64,000 nucleotides of DNA from contig OX235270.1 in assembly GCA_944472135.2 (NCBI GenBank), positions 55,123,267 to 55,187,266 on the forward strand, read 5' to 3'. The translations under genes and the position numbers were made by a program. This DNA comes from Trichobilharzia regenti (Eukaryota; Platyhelminthes; Trematoda; Strigeidida; Schistosomatidae). The notes under the pieces were generated by a model. That model saw nothing but the letters and a program-made list of their open reading frames with translations, had not been told where the DNA came from and did no database searches. Below, piece by piece: positions 31,536 through 44,820 of the stretch; the first letter of the stretch is position 1, and each line of letters begins with the position of its first letter.

Positions 31536-34500
31536 CCCATCAAGTGGTGTTTGAATCTTGAGTAGTAGTAGTAGATGCGAAAAGGAAAGAATTAGTCCAC
31601 ACAATATCTCGAATGTACAGTTGCTCGTTATACCAATAAACACTATGTTTCTCGATATCTTGTTTCTTTGTGATTTGTTTGAGTTCCAGAGCAATACTGT
31701 CTGTTAGAAGCAATCTACATGTCTCCTCACAAACTTGATTTCCTTCATTTTTATGCCGAGTTCCACGTTGAAACTCAGTCCCAACAGTCTGAAACCTCCC
31801 ACTTAAGTCACCCCGTTATCATTGGGTATTGCTCGAAATGTTTCCATTACTAAGCTGTACAACTAAAAGTATTGACAGATGAATACTCGTTGCTGACATA
31901 TCTCTTTAGAATTTTTAAGCAGAGAATAAAGAGAAAAGTCGCCTGTCAGTTGGACAGTGCTTTTCTTGAATAAGGTTGCAGATCCTTCACGTTAATAGTG
32001 TGCAATATGAATTTGTGCTGTTCATCCTGCATGTGTGTAGCAGCTTCTCGATGCACAAGATACAGCAAATAAAGTCTAAAGTAAATATGGTAGTTTCATC
32101 TTTGATCCTTGTCGTGACATACCACCCTTAGTTCTTTTTCTTGTCATTTATTTATATGAATGTTATTTGATTTTCGCTGCTTAGTTGGGTGTTCAAGTAT
32201 AAGGTGTGGCGAATTATGATAATGCTCAACAATGACAATACCTCGTTTATGCATCCAGTCATGATGATTTCCTCTTTAAAAAGGATAATTTAATAGCTAC
32301 GCCTGGGAAAATAACTCGTGAAATTAGGGAAAAACATTGAAATCACGTTGAATGGTGTATAACAAGGGGGATGATTCATTGAAGACCTCCGCAATGTCGA
32401 GGATAAGGGTACACCTACAATTAAACCCGTTCGAATTATTTCCCTATCAGTTTCAACTTCGACAGCTGGAGGTTATCGTTACCGCCCAAAAAGTTACTCA
32501 TATTGTGGCACATGAATATCTTTTCGAGTTAAATGAGTTATTGAATGAACGGTTTCGAGGCGTATTAAAATAGTCAACCATTGGTTCGTACCATCCTTAA
32601 GAACTCATTTGAAAAACAAAGATCTGTTTGCACTAGCCAGCCGCTGTTACATAGGGAACTTCACTTGGTTTCTGCGTGCTTATATAGAAAATATTAACAT
32701 AACCATAGCCTGAAATCTTAGAGCTGACGGAAGAGATACCTTAAAATACCGGCAGTTCTGAGCTATCTTAGACTGGCGGACATTCCACTCAGTATAGGCA
32801 ATTAAAAAGAAAGTGGAGCATTGAGGGACAACCACAACTCGTATTCTGCTACTACTCAGTCACCCAGTTTTTAGTCACAACTGGAATACGACCAACGACT
32901 TCACCAGTCATTTTTATTCCTTACCTAGACCAGCTGCCTCCATAGTCTTATTAGCCTTCTGTCTTTTTGAAGAGGTAACTATATACGTCATCCTTCATAG
33001 CGAAAAGCACATGACTTCAAGCTTGGCAGTATAAAATCATGTTTTACTTATTACTTAGCCTGTTCTCATTTTTATATACTCTTTTACGCTTGGTGGAATA
33101 TGTCTTTCACGTATAATTTTTTTTGCACAGATTGTAGCGCATGTATACCCCTTATCAAAAATGGATTTTTACATACACAATCGCCAACCATAATTTGGTG
33201 TATCGATTTTTACCTATCAGATGAAGTAACGCATGGCCATCCTTCTTTGTTAGGATGGAGATCCTTCATTATTGTAATTGCTATTCGTTACCGTGAGTTC
33301 TGAGTGCAGCGAAAGACTTCAGCAGCATATGTGTATTGCGCTTGGTCCCCTGAAATAATTTTCCACTGGCCTCATGACTGTCTACACGTGTCCTTCCGTC
33401 ATTTCCTCCATGTCGAACTCACCCCCGTCTCATTACTTCTCATTCGAGTTCCACTTGAGGGCCTGTAGTGTGTCACTCAAATGTCTTCTCAACATGTATT
33501 CAATCAACCTTCATTTCATTTTGAATATTTGTTGAGTAGTAGCTTGTTGGCTTGTTCGCTTTCCATTTATGGCTAGCCAACTGTTCGTCAGTAAAGAGAC
33601 ATGTTGATGAGAACTTGTTGAAATTGCTTATGATGACGTGCGACAAGTCTCTGAACTATGTAGAAGCACTTGATATCCGTGTTAAAATTCTGGGGCTTAC
33701 TGTTTGTGTTGAATGGTGTAGTTTTGCGTACTGATTATAGTAACAATCATAGTTAAACATCAAACGATAAAATGGGTTATGCATAAATCTTGAAAAGAAG
33801 TGCAAAATTACTAAGACTAATAAGCAAACCAAGTGTTATGTAACAAAGTGCGGAGTTTAAAATTATTGAATAGATAAAATGAAATATTACAGGGAACTTC
33901 AAGTTGAAAACAGCAATAACAGTCGTCATAATAAGGTTAATGTAAACAGATTAATTAAGCGAAACGAAAAATAAGTGTTTTCCTCCTCTTTTTCATACAT
34001 ATATCAAATAAGAAGTAAAGACTGTAAGAATCCGTGTAAGGAAGGATGGTTGAGCAGGTTGCTGTTAGCAGAGCTCTAGATTCTCTGTTTCGGTAGGTAG
34101 AGCTTTAGCAGTACCGACGAGTCGGATGCGTAATGAATCTTGAAGTCTATTTTTGTCTCACAGATAAATCTAAAGGAAGAGATTGTGTCGACCAGATATT
34201 CAATTACTGGACTTCTTATAGCTCCCTAACCACTGATGTCGAACGATCTATATTACCTATCTCCGCAAAAGCAGTTGAACACAGTATTCGTCAACTGCGG
34301 GATTTCATCTTTTAGCCATGTGGGCTTATGATAGTTTAGAAGTTTTGGAATGACAGCCTTTTAAGTATTTCTAGTAGTTTACTCACAGTCTATGCCTTCA
34401 TACTGTTAATGCGGTTAAATTCAGTGAACTTACTAGTGTCTAACTGAATTTCCACATAAAGATATTTAAACGAGGAGAACAAGAGAAGCAGAAAATATTA

Positions 34501-34956
34501 TTAAGTTTCTTGTACATATAAAGAAAATCACTTTCACTGGGAATGTAGTATTCGGACATAAAATATTTTCTCAGATTATTGTTTAGGGCTACTTGAGGCT
34601 GATGACAATAGTTTGTGCCTGTCATGGTCAGGAAGAAATGGTTCATGAATCACTCTCCTTTTGTGTTAAGGAATCTTATTGGTTTGCCCTGTCCAAATTT
34701 TGAGCTGAAAAGCCCTGGTGAGTCTTTACTCTATCGAAAAGTAGTTTATCATATCTGTTAATTATCTTAATCCTTCCGCGAATCAGACCCTGGTTTGTGT
34801 AGTGCTTCTTTTTGTCTAAATAAAGCTTTAATTTCAATTAAACCGTTTAATGTTGCCTTCAAAATTAAGCCTTTGGAGTCTGTAGATCAGTCGATTTTAG
34901 ATCACGTGATTTATCCGTTTAAATAGTTCACTACAAATGTTTATTTTTAACGCTCG
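31536..34956. other. No gene seen
   Basis: 3.4 kb of AT-rich sequence between the small gene and the Ig-like locus. The ORFs at 32352, 33100, 33552 and 34133 have no motif and no signal peptide with support. The promoter of the downstream locus should be near its right end; no clear element was identified. Confidence 0.3.
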
Positions 34957-35662
34957 ATGAAAGAAATTAAAGCCTACTTCTTGTGGATAGTGTTTATATT
35001 CTTAATATTATCACCAAGCATTAACAAGGTTGATTTGTTAACCAGTCCACCATATTTTAAGCCTGACAATTTTGTTCTTTATAAGACACAGGATAGAAAA
35101 ATCCAAGTTTGTGATGGTGTTAATAGACACATTTGTGAAAACCTTAATTCATCCTCCTGGAAGTGTCATATAATTCAGTGGGATTATAGTAATAATGATA
35201 GTAATTATGATAAGAACTATGAGCGTAAACCGTTTAGTGATTCAATTGAATTGGGTGATTTGAGCAATGGAATGTATGCACTAACTTGCAAACGTCAAGT
35301 TAACTCGACAAAGCATGAAGAAACTGTAACTGAGTATAAGCTTATTTTAACCGATGGTAATTTGTACTTGGATTGTTCATCAAAACCGTTAATTATCAAA
35401 TTATCATACAGCTTTAATATCACTGAACAGTCATATCGGATGTGTATTTGGCGTTTGCCAGTTCAATCAGTATGGTTAGGACATCTCACTGTTGAACAAA
35501 TGAATTCAGTCATCTTTCCAGTAGATGACTGTACTGTGTCCAACGATAAGATAAGAATTCAACATGGTGTTCTATACATAAACTCGTCAACCAATCTGAA
35601 AAGTGAGATGGTGAATATTATTTGTGCTGATGGAGAGTTTAATGAGGTAATATATATTGATA
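34957..35662 (+). CDS. Ig-like secreted/surface protein, first exon (signal peptide and two domains)
   Basis: The exon opens with ATG and a hydrophobic signal peptide (about residues 7-22, FLWIVFIFLILSPSI). Two Ig-like segments follow. The first has cysteines 52, 60, 70 and 111, with the strand-F pattern DLSNGMYALTC at 101-111. The second has cysteines 140, 163, 192 and 223. Potential N-glycosylation sites are at N64, N116, N154 and N209. The coding frame would stop at TGA soon after, but a GTAAGT donor at 35663 leaves one base (phase 1), matching the acceptor at 41238-41239. The protein is predicted to be extracellular. I do not recognise the family; Ig assignment rests on cysteine spacing. 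Confidence 0.6.
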
Positions 35663-35954
35663 GTAAGTGATTCATTTCAACATGGAGAAATAGTATTTGA
35701 CATATAAACAGTATATCCTGTGAAATCATTAAAGGCAATTTGTTAAATGTGTCACAGGGAACAGCCGATTAGTAAATGAAGTTTGTAATTATTCCTGTTA
35801 TTAGGATATAGTGAGTTTAGCACTTCGATATATGAGCTGCTGTTCGTAGACACTACTTAAAGTACAACTTTATGATCGCAAACAATATTATAGTGTCTTC
35901 ACAAGAAATAAAAATACCAACAGTCCTATAAACTAACAAAGAGAAGTTCATAAT

Positions 35955-36305
35955 TTCATCACGAGCTGGCATTAGTTAGAGAACCATTGGAAAACCTGGG
36001 AATAGTGGACAGCTGTTTCGTCCTGGTTTGGGACTCTTCATCAGTACGCACCCACCGGGGTTCGAACCCAGGACCTTATGATTATAAGGCGAGCTCGTAT
36101 ACCACTAAGCCACTGGGAGCCGACCCAATGGCCCATGAATTCTAACTTCTGCCAATTCACGACATAGCGCGACCCCTAGCCAATGTCTTCGGCGAGTATT
36201 TGCCCTCACACCCGACCTGCTGCATCCTAATAATCACGACTTCACACTATAACCCCAAGTAACTAACTATCTGAATAGGGCAAGTCGCTAGTGAGCATCT
36301 CATCG
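35955..36305 (-). repeat. Hammerhead-bearing tRNA-derived SINE, copy 1
   Basis: The minus strand carries a 5' region (about 36300-36125), a tRNA-like head with A-box-like GTGGCTTAGTGG and B-box GGGTTCGAACC, and then a hammerhead-like segment near 36044-36005 with GAGTCCC..AGGACGAAACAG. Relative to copy 3 the core base C3 is changed to A (ATGAAGA), so cleavage is doubtful. Confidence 0.75.
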
Positions 36306-39300
36306 ATATTGAAGTGTTGGTTTGTGGGGATTTGATTAGTTACAGGATTTCATCAAAAATATCGCACTAACAAGTAATACTTGATGACGAGTATGTCAAT
36401 ATGATGACTTGGATGTAGGATAATTTATGTGACTATTAACACTAAGTGGGAGTCTCAGTAGGTGATCTAACACGTATAGGATACAGCTGATTAATCCCAA
36501 ATAGTATAAAATGTACAGCCTGGAGTCCAATACTGTCCACTTATAAAAAATCAGCTGGTTAGTGTATTAAGTTCTACTAACTGATTGTTAGTGTTTTACT
36601 GTGTCGTAGTAATAGTTTACTTATTTATTCAAACATTTAAGTGATAAGAGTTTAAAAAATAAGTTTAGAAAGTGTTGGGCTAAAAATAGTGTGAATAATA
36701 ATTGAATAAAAGAAATAACTTTTTTTGACTGTTGGTACAACTCAGTTGATCCTACGCTCAAAAAAGGGGAAAGGTTCAGCGTGGGAGTAGCAAAACCGCA
36801 CCACAACACTGAAAACCCTACCTATATGAAAAATTCAAAGCACAGAGAAATACACTTATTCTCATCAGGAATCAGGAGGAACGAAAGGATTTCACTTTCT
36901 CACCGAAAATCCGGACAATCTTTTATTTTTAACATGCTTTCAGCTACAGGCTTGAACATCCAGGACCTGAAACATGATCGGTGATCTTACACCTACAGTC
37001 TCCCCCACTAACCTGTAGTCGGGCTATCTATTTGACGCTGGAAGTCACTTTATGAGGTAGTGTCTCCTTGTGTTTGAAACTAGTTCTGTCTAGGAACAGG
37101 TGATTTCCTGAGAAGAACTGTGAAACTCCGCCACAGTTGTTGTTTTTTTGGTGTTGGATTCCATATATTTTCCCAGGATAACTTTCGTACTGAATCAGCG
37201 TCCTCAGATAAGCACTAATACCTACTGCTAAGATGACCATATTCAAATGTCTTGCTGTTATCAGCAAGCTAGATATATTCTCATACAATTTGTCTTTTAC
37301 TTCTTCTGAACTGCAGCCAATTTAGGTCTAAGTGGAGATTACAAGTAGGCATCAACGGGTGTCAAAGTCTTAACATATTTTCACGGAATCACTCAGCTGG
37401 ACAACTGTTCACTGGAGCTCATTCAAGTAGCAGCAAATCCAGAAGAACTAACCAAAGAGGGTCCTAACAAAAATTAAGTGAACTGTATAAATTCACCATG
37501 TTGACCAGGTGGGGGTTAAGTGAACAGCTTTATTGGCTTTTTTAAGCGTATCCATTGAAAGCCTGAGGTGCCAGTGTTAGATATTGATGCCTGTATTCTG
37601 ACTTGTCATAAGTCCTGTGCGTTGAAAGTGAAAATATGAAGTTGGTATCATGGTTTTGCGAATATGGAGACAACGCTTCTGTGGCTTATTTTGCTACCAC
37701 TGGTCACAAGGCTTACAGAATGTGAGGAAACTGTTTGGCTAAGAATGAGTAGAATGGGTGGTGAATAAAAGAATTTTATGAGCTATGCGGCCACAGAGTC
37801 TAGGAGACAACTGCTTGAGATTGGTTACACACACAGTTTGAAGTTGCAGTTTTTAGAGTTCTGTTCCTAAAGAGAATCTTTCTGCTGGATTCGGATTTCA
37901 GGAAGAGTTAAACTAAGAGCAATTATCAATTTAAAGTGAGTTACTTTCTGGCGGGGTTTTGATGGCGAATAAGACGGATAAATGTGTATACTGACTTCCT
38001 TCTTTGGGGGAAGGGATAAGAGTGTACATCCTACTTCTGTTAAACACTAATCCGTAAGCAGGACGACTTCATCAGCAAGATCACACGAGAAAGTAACTAC
38101 TTTTAATCTAACCCCTACCCATATGAAGTTTTTGGAGTAGTAGAGCCTATGGAAACATTCGTGCTAATCTGAATCGCTTGTTGGATAATTACGAAATGCA
38201 AGGTCAACCACCATGCCAAGATAGAAGATACAGGTGGAGTGCCATATAGGAGTGCGGGAACTTGTACTTTTACACGTTGCTGCAAGTTTGTACGGTGATT
38301 TGTCGGACGTCACTTACGTACTGTTATAGGTTGAAACTTATTTACACTTTTGTTATTGGGTAACGATACTTTCCTGTGACAGTGGAACATTATAATTTGT
38401 CTCATATATAACGAAGATAAATCGATATGTCTAACGTTAATAATGTCAGATTTCCTTCAACTAGATGAAATGACTGGATCTAGGTAGACGTCTGAGTTAC
38501 TATCACTAAGAAGGGATAAAGTGAAGTTTCTGTACGAAATTAAAAACTGGAAATAAAATCTAGGTAACACTTAGTTCTGTAAAACAATACTTCTCTTAAA
38601 TTGGTACTGCCTATGGATGGCTTGCACACTTCAGGTTATTCTCTTAACCAAATTATTCTACTTCTGAAAACATTATAGTTATTGGACAAGGACCAATAGT
38701 GTTTTTGGAAAGAGAGAGAGAATTCAACTGCTGTTATTCTACTCTACTGTCAAGATTTTCTATGTTACATAGTGCGACATCACATAAACTGTCCACTATA
38801 ATGGTTGCGAAGAGGTTTATCAAAGGAAATTATGCGGCAATGTTGTGAATGCATAGAATGAAAGGTCGATGACATTCCTCAGATCTTTATTACTGTAACA
38901 TTACTTTCTACGACAATAGATTGAAAACTTATGGTTCTCTTGGCACCCGCTGTAAGTCTGAGCCGAAAGTGGTGGCGTCTGTAGACTCTACTTTGGAAGT
39001 CGGGATATACCGATCGACTTTAAGTATGCCAAGCAGCACTACGCTAATTAATTACTTCTAAACAATCTTGGCGCTTGAAAACAATGAACAGAGAGAAGCA
39101 GATGCAGTAGCACGAGTAATGGGTGCGTAAATCACCGAAGCAACTTTTGAAACAAAAATACTACAGAATAAAATCCAGAGATGTTTGGCTAAATATACTC
39201 GTAGCCTCTTTCAAGAATTTAACTTTCTAGCTATGAATCAATTGTAGGTGGATTACGTTATGTTGATCAAAACACTGAATAGGTTTCAGATCTCGACGAA

Positions 39301-40355
39301 AGTGTACTTGTATTATCTTTGTTTTCTAAAGATTCGGAAGTACAGACGTCCAATACTCAACGGATCAGCAGTCATTGTGGCATAGTTTGAAGAAAGTAAC
39401 TAGAATTTAAATGAACTGTCGTCAAGATTTGACAGGATAGTTCTAAAATATTTGGGTGCCGAGTGAGAAGTAGACATGTGTAAAATTTATATTTGTAAAA
39501 TCTCAGCGAGATTGCAATGATTAATTGCAACGTTCCGTTCGGCAATCTAGTCCGAACTTCAGGGAAATTAATCGAAATTAACATAACAGAGGTTTATATA
39601 TAGAGGGAACATCTCTTGTTTTTAAGAACTTTGTCCAATCATGAGTCATAAAACAAGTATCCACAAGTATAGTAAACAAAATTGTATGAGCTGTGATCAA
39701 AATTTATGTTAATTAAAGCATCCAGTTTGAATTCATTCAATTCACGGAGAGTTGTCATCCGAGGTGAAGAAACCATTGTGTTAAAATCATTGTGTTAAAT
39801 AGTTCTGGAGCTGGTCGATGAAATAACCGTTTCTGTTTGTACATATATTTTTGCGCAAACTTGCTGACGTCCTTCTAGCAATGTGCACTTTTATGCAATA
39901 TAATCATTCCGAGTTTATCAGCAAAAGTTTTTTTTCCCAAGCCTTCCGCTGTTTTGGAGAATCATCAACGAGCTTTGAATGCAGAATATTTCAGTATGTA
40001 ACCATAATATCAAATAAGACCAAGTGGTTTATGACCGTTTTCAGATATGATTTCCAGTGAAAATCGTCTTCTGAATTTATTCTGGTCGCTATTTTCGGGT
40101 CACTTTAAATATCGTGCACAATCCCAAATAAAACATTTTAGGGCAATTTATAGGCAACTGAATGCAAAAATGTCGAGGAAATGCCTCCTTTTTCCGAAAA
40201 AACCCAAGCTTTTGTCCCGGAAAACCCGTAAGTCCCCCAAATTCTCCTAAAATTCCCTAAATTTCCCCATCTTGTTTTCACCGATAATTATCCATAGTAG
40301 TTGTTCACAGAAACATGGAATCGCACCCACAAAACGCAATTAATAATAGAAAACA

Positions 40356-40399
<44 letters not shown>

Positions 40400-41239
40400 T
40401 TCATACGTAGTAAAATGTATGTACACAATTATACTGGAGTAGAAATAATGTCATGATGAAAATTACGGCTTGTCCATTGCATTCTCTTTGTCACTGTCAC
40501 TACTGATTTCCTGTAAAGGAAAAATACAACAGATTAATGAGGTCATTATATAAGGATTATTTACATACGAAATAGAAAATAATATCTTACCGGTGATAAA
40601 GTTGAATTCCTCTCAGCAGACATGAAGGATTGCTAAAATGTAAGTAATCAAAGAAAAAAATTACTGAAGACTGTGCATAAAACGTTAATGCGAATGATGA
40701 CATTATTTCATGGAAAAAAAACTTATTAAAAAAGCAGCTGATATCCATTGCATAAGAAATTAGTAAAAATTTGTTGAGTGTGGCTTACCTTGATTCTCTG
40801 AAGCCTTATCAGTTTACTTCACAAGCTGTGTAATTAGTTTCGCGTTGCCGTACCGATAGTTTTTTTGAAATCATTGTACTACAGATATCTGTAGTTCACC
40901 AAAGAAAGCTTATGAGCCACAGCAATTTGTCATTTTCACTGATAGCTTACGAAAAGATAATTTTAATTTTGTATATAAGAGTTTATCATCGGGTACCAGT
41001 CAGTTAATATGTATGGCTAACTAAAATAAAGCAATGCCGTTCGTAATATTGCTATAATCTGATTAGTGAGGAGTAGTTCAGCTCTCAACGTAGGAATAAA
41101 ATCAGAGGGCTAAAATTAGTGGACAGTTTCGATACTCGGAACACCAAAACTTTAGGTAATACATGGTGTTTTATTTAGAAGGTTAGGAATATATATATAT
41201 ATATATAATTTTGTGCATTTCCAACTCATATTTTTGTAG
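36306..41239. other. First intron of the Ig-like locus; no other gene seen
   Basis: Long AT-rich stretch. It contains a (TA)21 run at 40357-40398 and a shorter (AT) run at 41189-41207. Near 40190-40270 there is an odd pyrimidine-rich stretch with recurring CCC and AAAT. ORFs at 36781, 39851 and 40047 show no domain and no matching splice phase. Confidence 0.4.
40357..40398. repeat. (TA)21 microsatellite
   Basis: Uninterrupted TA repeat in the intron. Similar shorter runs lie at 41189-41207, 52307-52331, 55606-55644 and 63224-63243. Confidence 0.95.
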
Positions 41240-41584
41240 CACCGGACAACAGTGTCAAAGCGGTCGCCTCTGTGGTAACACCCAATGATCCCATCTATGA
41301 TGATGAAGATATCCGTCTCGAGTTTTATAGTGACTATCCAATAAGTTATACATACGGCCAGAATGTTTCAATTGGACCAATCAAGTGTATCGTTAGATGG
41401 ACAAGTACGTTGTATGATTTGAAATGGCGAAAGTTAAGTGGATATGATGAGATAATGCAACCAGATACTTCAGTTTTAACGATAACTGCAAATGATTCCT
41501 CTATAGCTGGTCAGAACGCATTCCAATGCCGTCTTGATTCTGGAAATAAGTGTAAATCCAGGCTGTTCATTTATGTAAGATTTC
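41240..41584 (+). CDS. Ig-like domain exon (phase 1-1)
   Basis: The acceptor TTTTTGTAG at 41231-41239 is followed by an open frame, PDNSVKAVASVVTPNDP. It ends at TTTC before a GTAAGT donor (41585), giving phase 1 at both ends. The domain has the Ig layout: strand-B cysteine in IGPIKCIVRW, a strand-C tryptophan in YDLKWRKL, LTITANDSSIAGQNAFQC with the strand-F cysteine, and an extra cysteine pair partner in GNKCKSRLF. It is the natural continuation of the exon ending at 35662 (intron about 5.6 kb). Confidence 0.6.
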
Positions 41585-43800
41585 GTAAGTTAACTGGTAA
41601 CTGTTCTGTAATACTTTTCAAAATGAATTAAAGCCAAATTAACGATTGTCAGAAGCTACGAAAGACTGAGTGGCTGTTCTATTCTGATAAACAGTTATTC
41701 AGGAATAATTACCCTCAGTACATAAATTAATTGGAAGTCCATACCACGTTCTTTAGAGGATAGATTATCTTTCAATAAATTTATCAAAATTTATTGATGC
41801 ATACATTGAAAACATGATAAACTTGTGATGACAGCACGCTAATCCCTTAACTTTGTTTCCACCTGTTATCAGGAAAATTTGTGATCTAGTCACTAGCTGG
41901 CAAAGAAAACTCAGTGACGAAATCTCTGTGTATTTGGGGCTGAAAGACGCAGAATGGAACAATAGGTGGTATTCGTATTTCCGAACATCATCCAACGTGG
42001 TTAAGTAAGGGACAAAAAAGATCTATTCGTAGCTCTATTTTAGCCCACCTCGTTGATACTGAGCATAAGATTGATGTTAATACAGCATTTAAAATTACTT
42101 ATCGCATTCCGCTTATCTTAATTTTGCTCTGCGAGTTCGTCTTCTACAGATGGCTGAAGCGATTGGAATTCACCTGAAGAAGCCAAGCCTATGTGTACAG
42201 AAAAAATTTGTACAGTCACTTTCCCTACCATGGCCATCGTCACAAGAATGGATAAACAGGACTGCGTCGCCCCTCCCCCTAAACCTATAAAATTATATTT
42301 GTCTAAATTATTTATTTTGACCACTTCATCTCTAATTTACGTGTTGTCCTTGTAAAATTAATTTATTCTATCCATTTCTACCTTTTAAATCTGCATTGAT
42401 TTTCTTCGTTAACTATTAACCCACTGACATTTTGGACACTTTAATTATTGTTAACAAACTTATCGCCACTTGATTGTCAAACTGTTGTATTGTAATTAAA
42501 ATGCTATATATATTAGAGTAGAGCCAGAAATGAGGATCTAATTGAAAAGTATATGGGGTTATCAAGATTGCAGATTTACCCTGAGGGTGACTAGTAGCAA
42601 TAAGGAAACCCGTATCTAAACTTTGTGCTGCGCTGTTTTTGACATCCAAGCTGGTATACCGACAAAGCCCAGCAGAAAATTACTCGAATCACCTCTGAAG
42701 TTGACACCCAGGCTCTGCTCTATAGGAAAATTCACCACAGACATTGATAAAATATAGACACAGACTATATAGCTTCTCGTCAGAATATGTAGGTAGATAT
42801 GAAATACTGCTTTTTTTTCACAATTTTCACTATGGAGCGATCAACGTAAACATTGAGTTTCCGGAAACTGACTTACTCTTAGTTGGATCGTTGGTAAAAG
42901 TATCTACCTTAAGAACTAGCTCAGAACTTTTAGTTTCTGTGATGAGCACAGTTGCCTAGTTACGCCTTGGAATTCAGCTACCAATGTCCCACAATGTTGT
43001 CATTTCGGGTTGAAAAGGTTATTTGACGAAATGAAAGCTATTTGAATTATCACGATGGTTATATTCCCAGATGCTTTGGAAGGATGTGCGAATAACAATT
43101 GAGACTGACCTTCCCTAGTCATTTTAAAGTGCTCATTCACCTCTTTGCGTTATTTGCTAGCTTAATCCATTTATTAACACGTCCTAATCATTTAGTTCTA
43201 ATACTTATTTGAAATAAGTGAATGTAGTTGGAAGTAACACTCTCTCTATAACTGATGTTGAACATTCAAGATCATGTGGTAGTTTACAGGAAGGCTAAAT
43301 GAAATCTAATTTGCATAGGACTGTTAGACTTCATTAAGTTTGTCAAATAAAAATCCTCCATGCAATCAAACAAAATCCCTGCAAAACCAATACTTGAAAA
43401 ATACAATTGGTTATGGTTGTTTTAACTAAACAGGTAAAGATTGGCAATTGGAGTTACGTAATACAAAATCGGTCAAGAAAATTGGGTGTTAATGAAATTA
43501 GGGTAGTAACAAAGGTGATGAGTTGTCACAAACAGTTGTTAAAAAGAAGTTATATAATGATAAGTTTATTGACCCTAGTCTGTACCGAATAAATCATGAA
43601 AGCCTACTACTAATTTGACCTCATTTATTGAGCGAAATTTTCTCCTATAAATAATAAAACTGAAGAAGAAGTCTAAGTGTATCTTAAGTTAATCGACGTT
43701 TGCTATAATGAAATACAGATTTTTTTGAAACGCCATTAAAGCAACGAATTTTCAAAATGCTGTTCTGGAATTTTCAAGTATTGGTTTTGTAGGGATTTCT
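41585..43800. other. Intron or intergenic; no gene seen
   Basis: No exon with phase-1 boundaries was found. ORFs at 42744 and 43407 are unsupported. Confidence 0.3.
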
Positions 43801-44170
43801 TTTGATTGCATGGAGGATTTCACCATGACCTGACATCAGTTAGAGAACCACTGAAAAACCTGGGAGTACTGGGCAGCTGTTTCGTCCGTCTAGTTTGGAA
43901 CTCTACAGCAGTACGCACCCACCGGGGTTCGAACCCAGGACTTTCTGGTTACAAGGCGAGCTCGTAGACCATTGAGCCACTGGGACCTGATCCAATGGTC
44001 CCTGAATTCTAACTTCTTCCAGTCCACGATATAGCGCGACCACTTCGCAATGTCTTCTTCGATGAGTTACTGCCTCATCTTCAACCTGCTGTACCCTACT
44101 GGTCACGGCTTCCCACTAGAACCCCAGGTTAACTACCTGAATAGGGCCAGTCACTAGTGAGCATCAGATT
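43801..44170 (-). repeat. Hammerhead-bearing tRNA-derived SINE, copy 2
   Basis: Same family as copy 1, with B-box GGGTTCGAACC and the GACGAAACAGCTG box. The ribozyme core is damaged: CTGTAGA at 43908-43902 has U for the required A6, and stem II is disturbed by extra bases. A motif of about 28 nt (TTTTCAAGTATTGGTTTTG and following) stands on both sides, at about 43772 and 44174. Confidence 0.75.
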
Positions 44171-44635
44171 AATTTTCAAGTATTGGTTTTGCAGGAATTG
44201 TTTTTCAGGGAAATTATACTACTTTGCAGTAGTTAAAAAGTTTCTTTAAATTGTAACGTGTGAATACTTGTCGTCATAACGTATTTAGCTGTATGCTGCA
44301 GATAACTTCAGTCAATAAAATGTTTTAGCATGTTTTCGTTCAATAAGGGTGTTCGCACACTAATGGAAGGTACAGGGATGTTTGGTGATCATCTATAGAT
44401 GGAGAGTCGACCGCCTAGGGCTGATAAAGTCTTATTTGAACTTGAATATGCACACGGGGACCATGATTCTAAGGCAGCAGATGTCCTGTGAACCAATTAT
44501 TTTTCTCCAACAAGCACAGAAGTAGAAATGGTTAAAATGATAGAACATAGTTGACAGCTAAAACTTAGAGTTGTAAAACAGACATGGTTTTAGACTTCGA
44601 AGAGAAAACCTCACTTCTTTTGCAAGAATTTTTTT

Positions 44636-44820
44636 CAATACACTTTGATTCCACACCATATTTTCGGTAGAAGTATGGAATTTTCTGCATGTGATATCGG
44701 TAGCCCGAATTTCGCAGGCCGACCATATATATCAGGTGCTCGTCGGCAGGGGATCGAACCTCGGGCCATATGCATGGTCGGCGAGAGTCCTAACCACTGT
44801 GCCACCGACGCATCGAATGT
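44636..44820 (-). repeat. tRNA-derived SINE, family 2, copy a
   Basis: The minus strand begins GTCGGTGGCACAGTGGTTAG (A-box-like) and has B-box GGTTCGATCCCC, then a body with GGGCTACCGATATCACATGC and ATTCCATACTTCTACC. Copy b is at 55158-55345 on the plus strand. The tRNA-like part lacks a full cloverleaf, so it is not a tRNA gene. Confidence 0.75.

Noticed and set aside
36038..36044. CUGAUGA at copy 1 as an intact hammerhead core
   Set aside because: In that register three extra bases lie before stem II and stem I does not pair. By comparison with copies 2-4 the core begins three bases later and is mutated.
36045..36125. True tRNA gene (also at 43920-43985, 44740-44815, 46140-46200, 55160-55230)
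   Set aside because: Only A- and B-box-like parts are present, no complete cloverleaf with acceptor pairing, and the sequences continue into SINE bodies.
40047..40250. 67-codon basic ORF as a gene
   Set aside because: Low-complexity composition (KKP, RKTRK) from a CCC/AAAT-rich stretch, no start context or splice partner.
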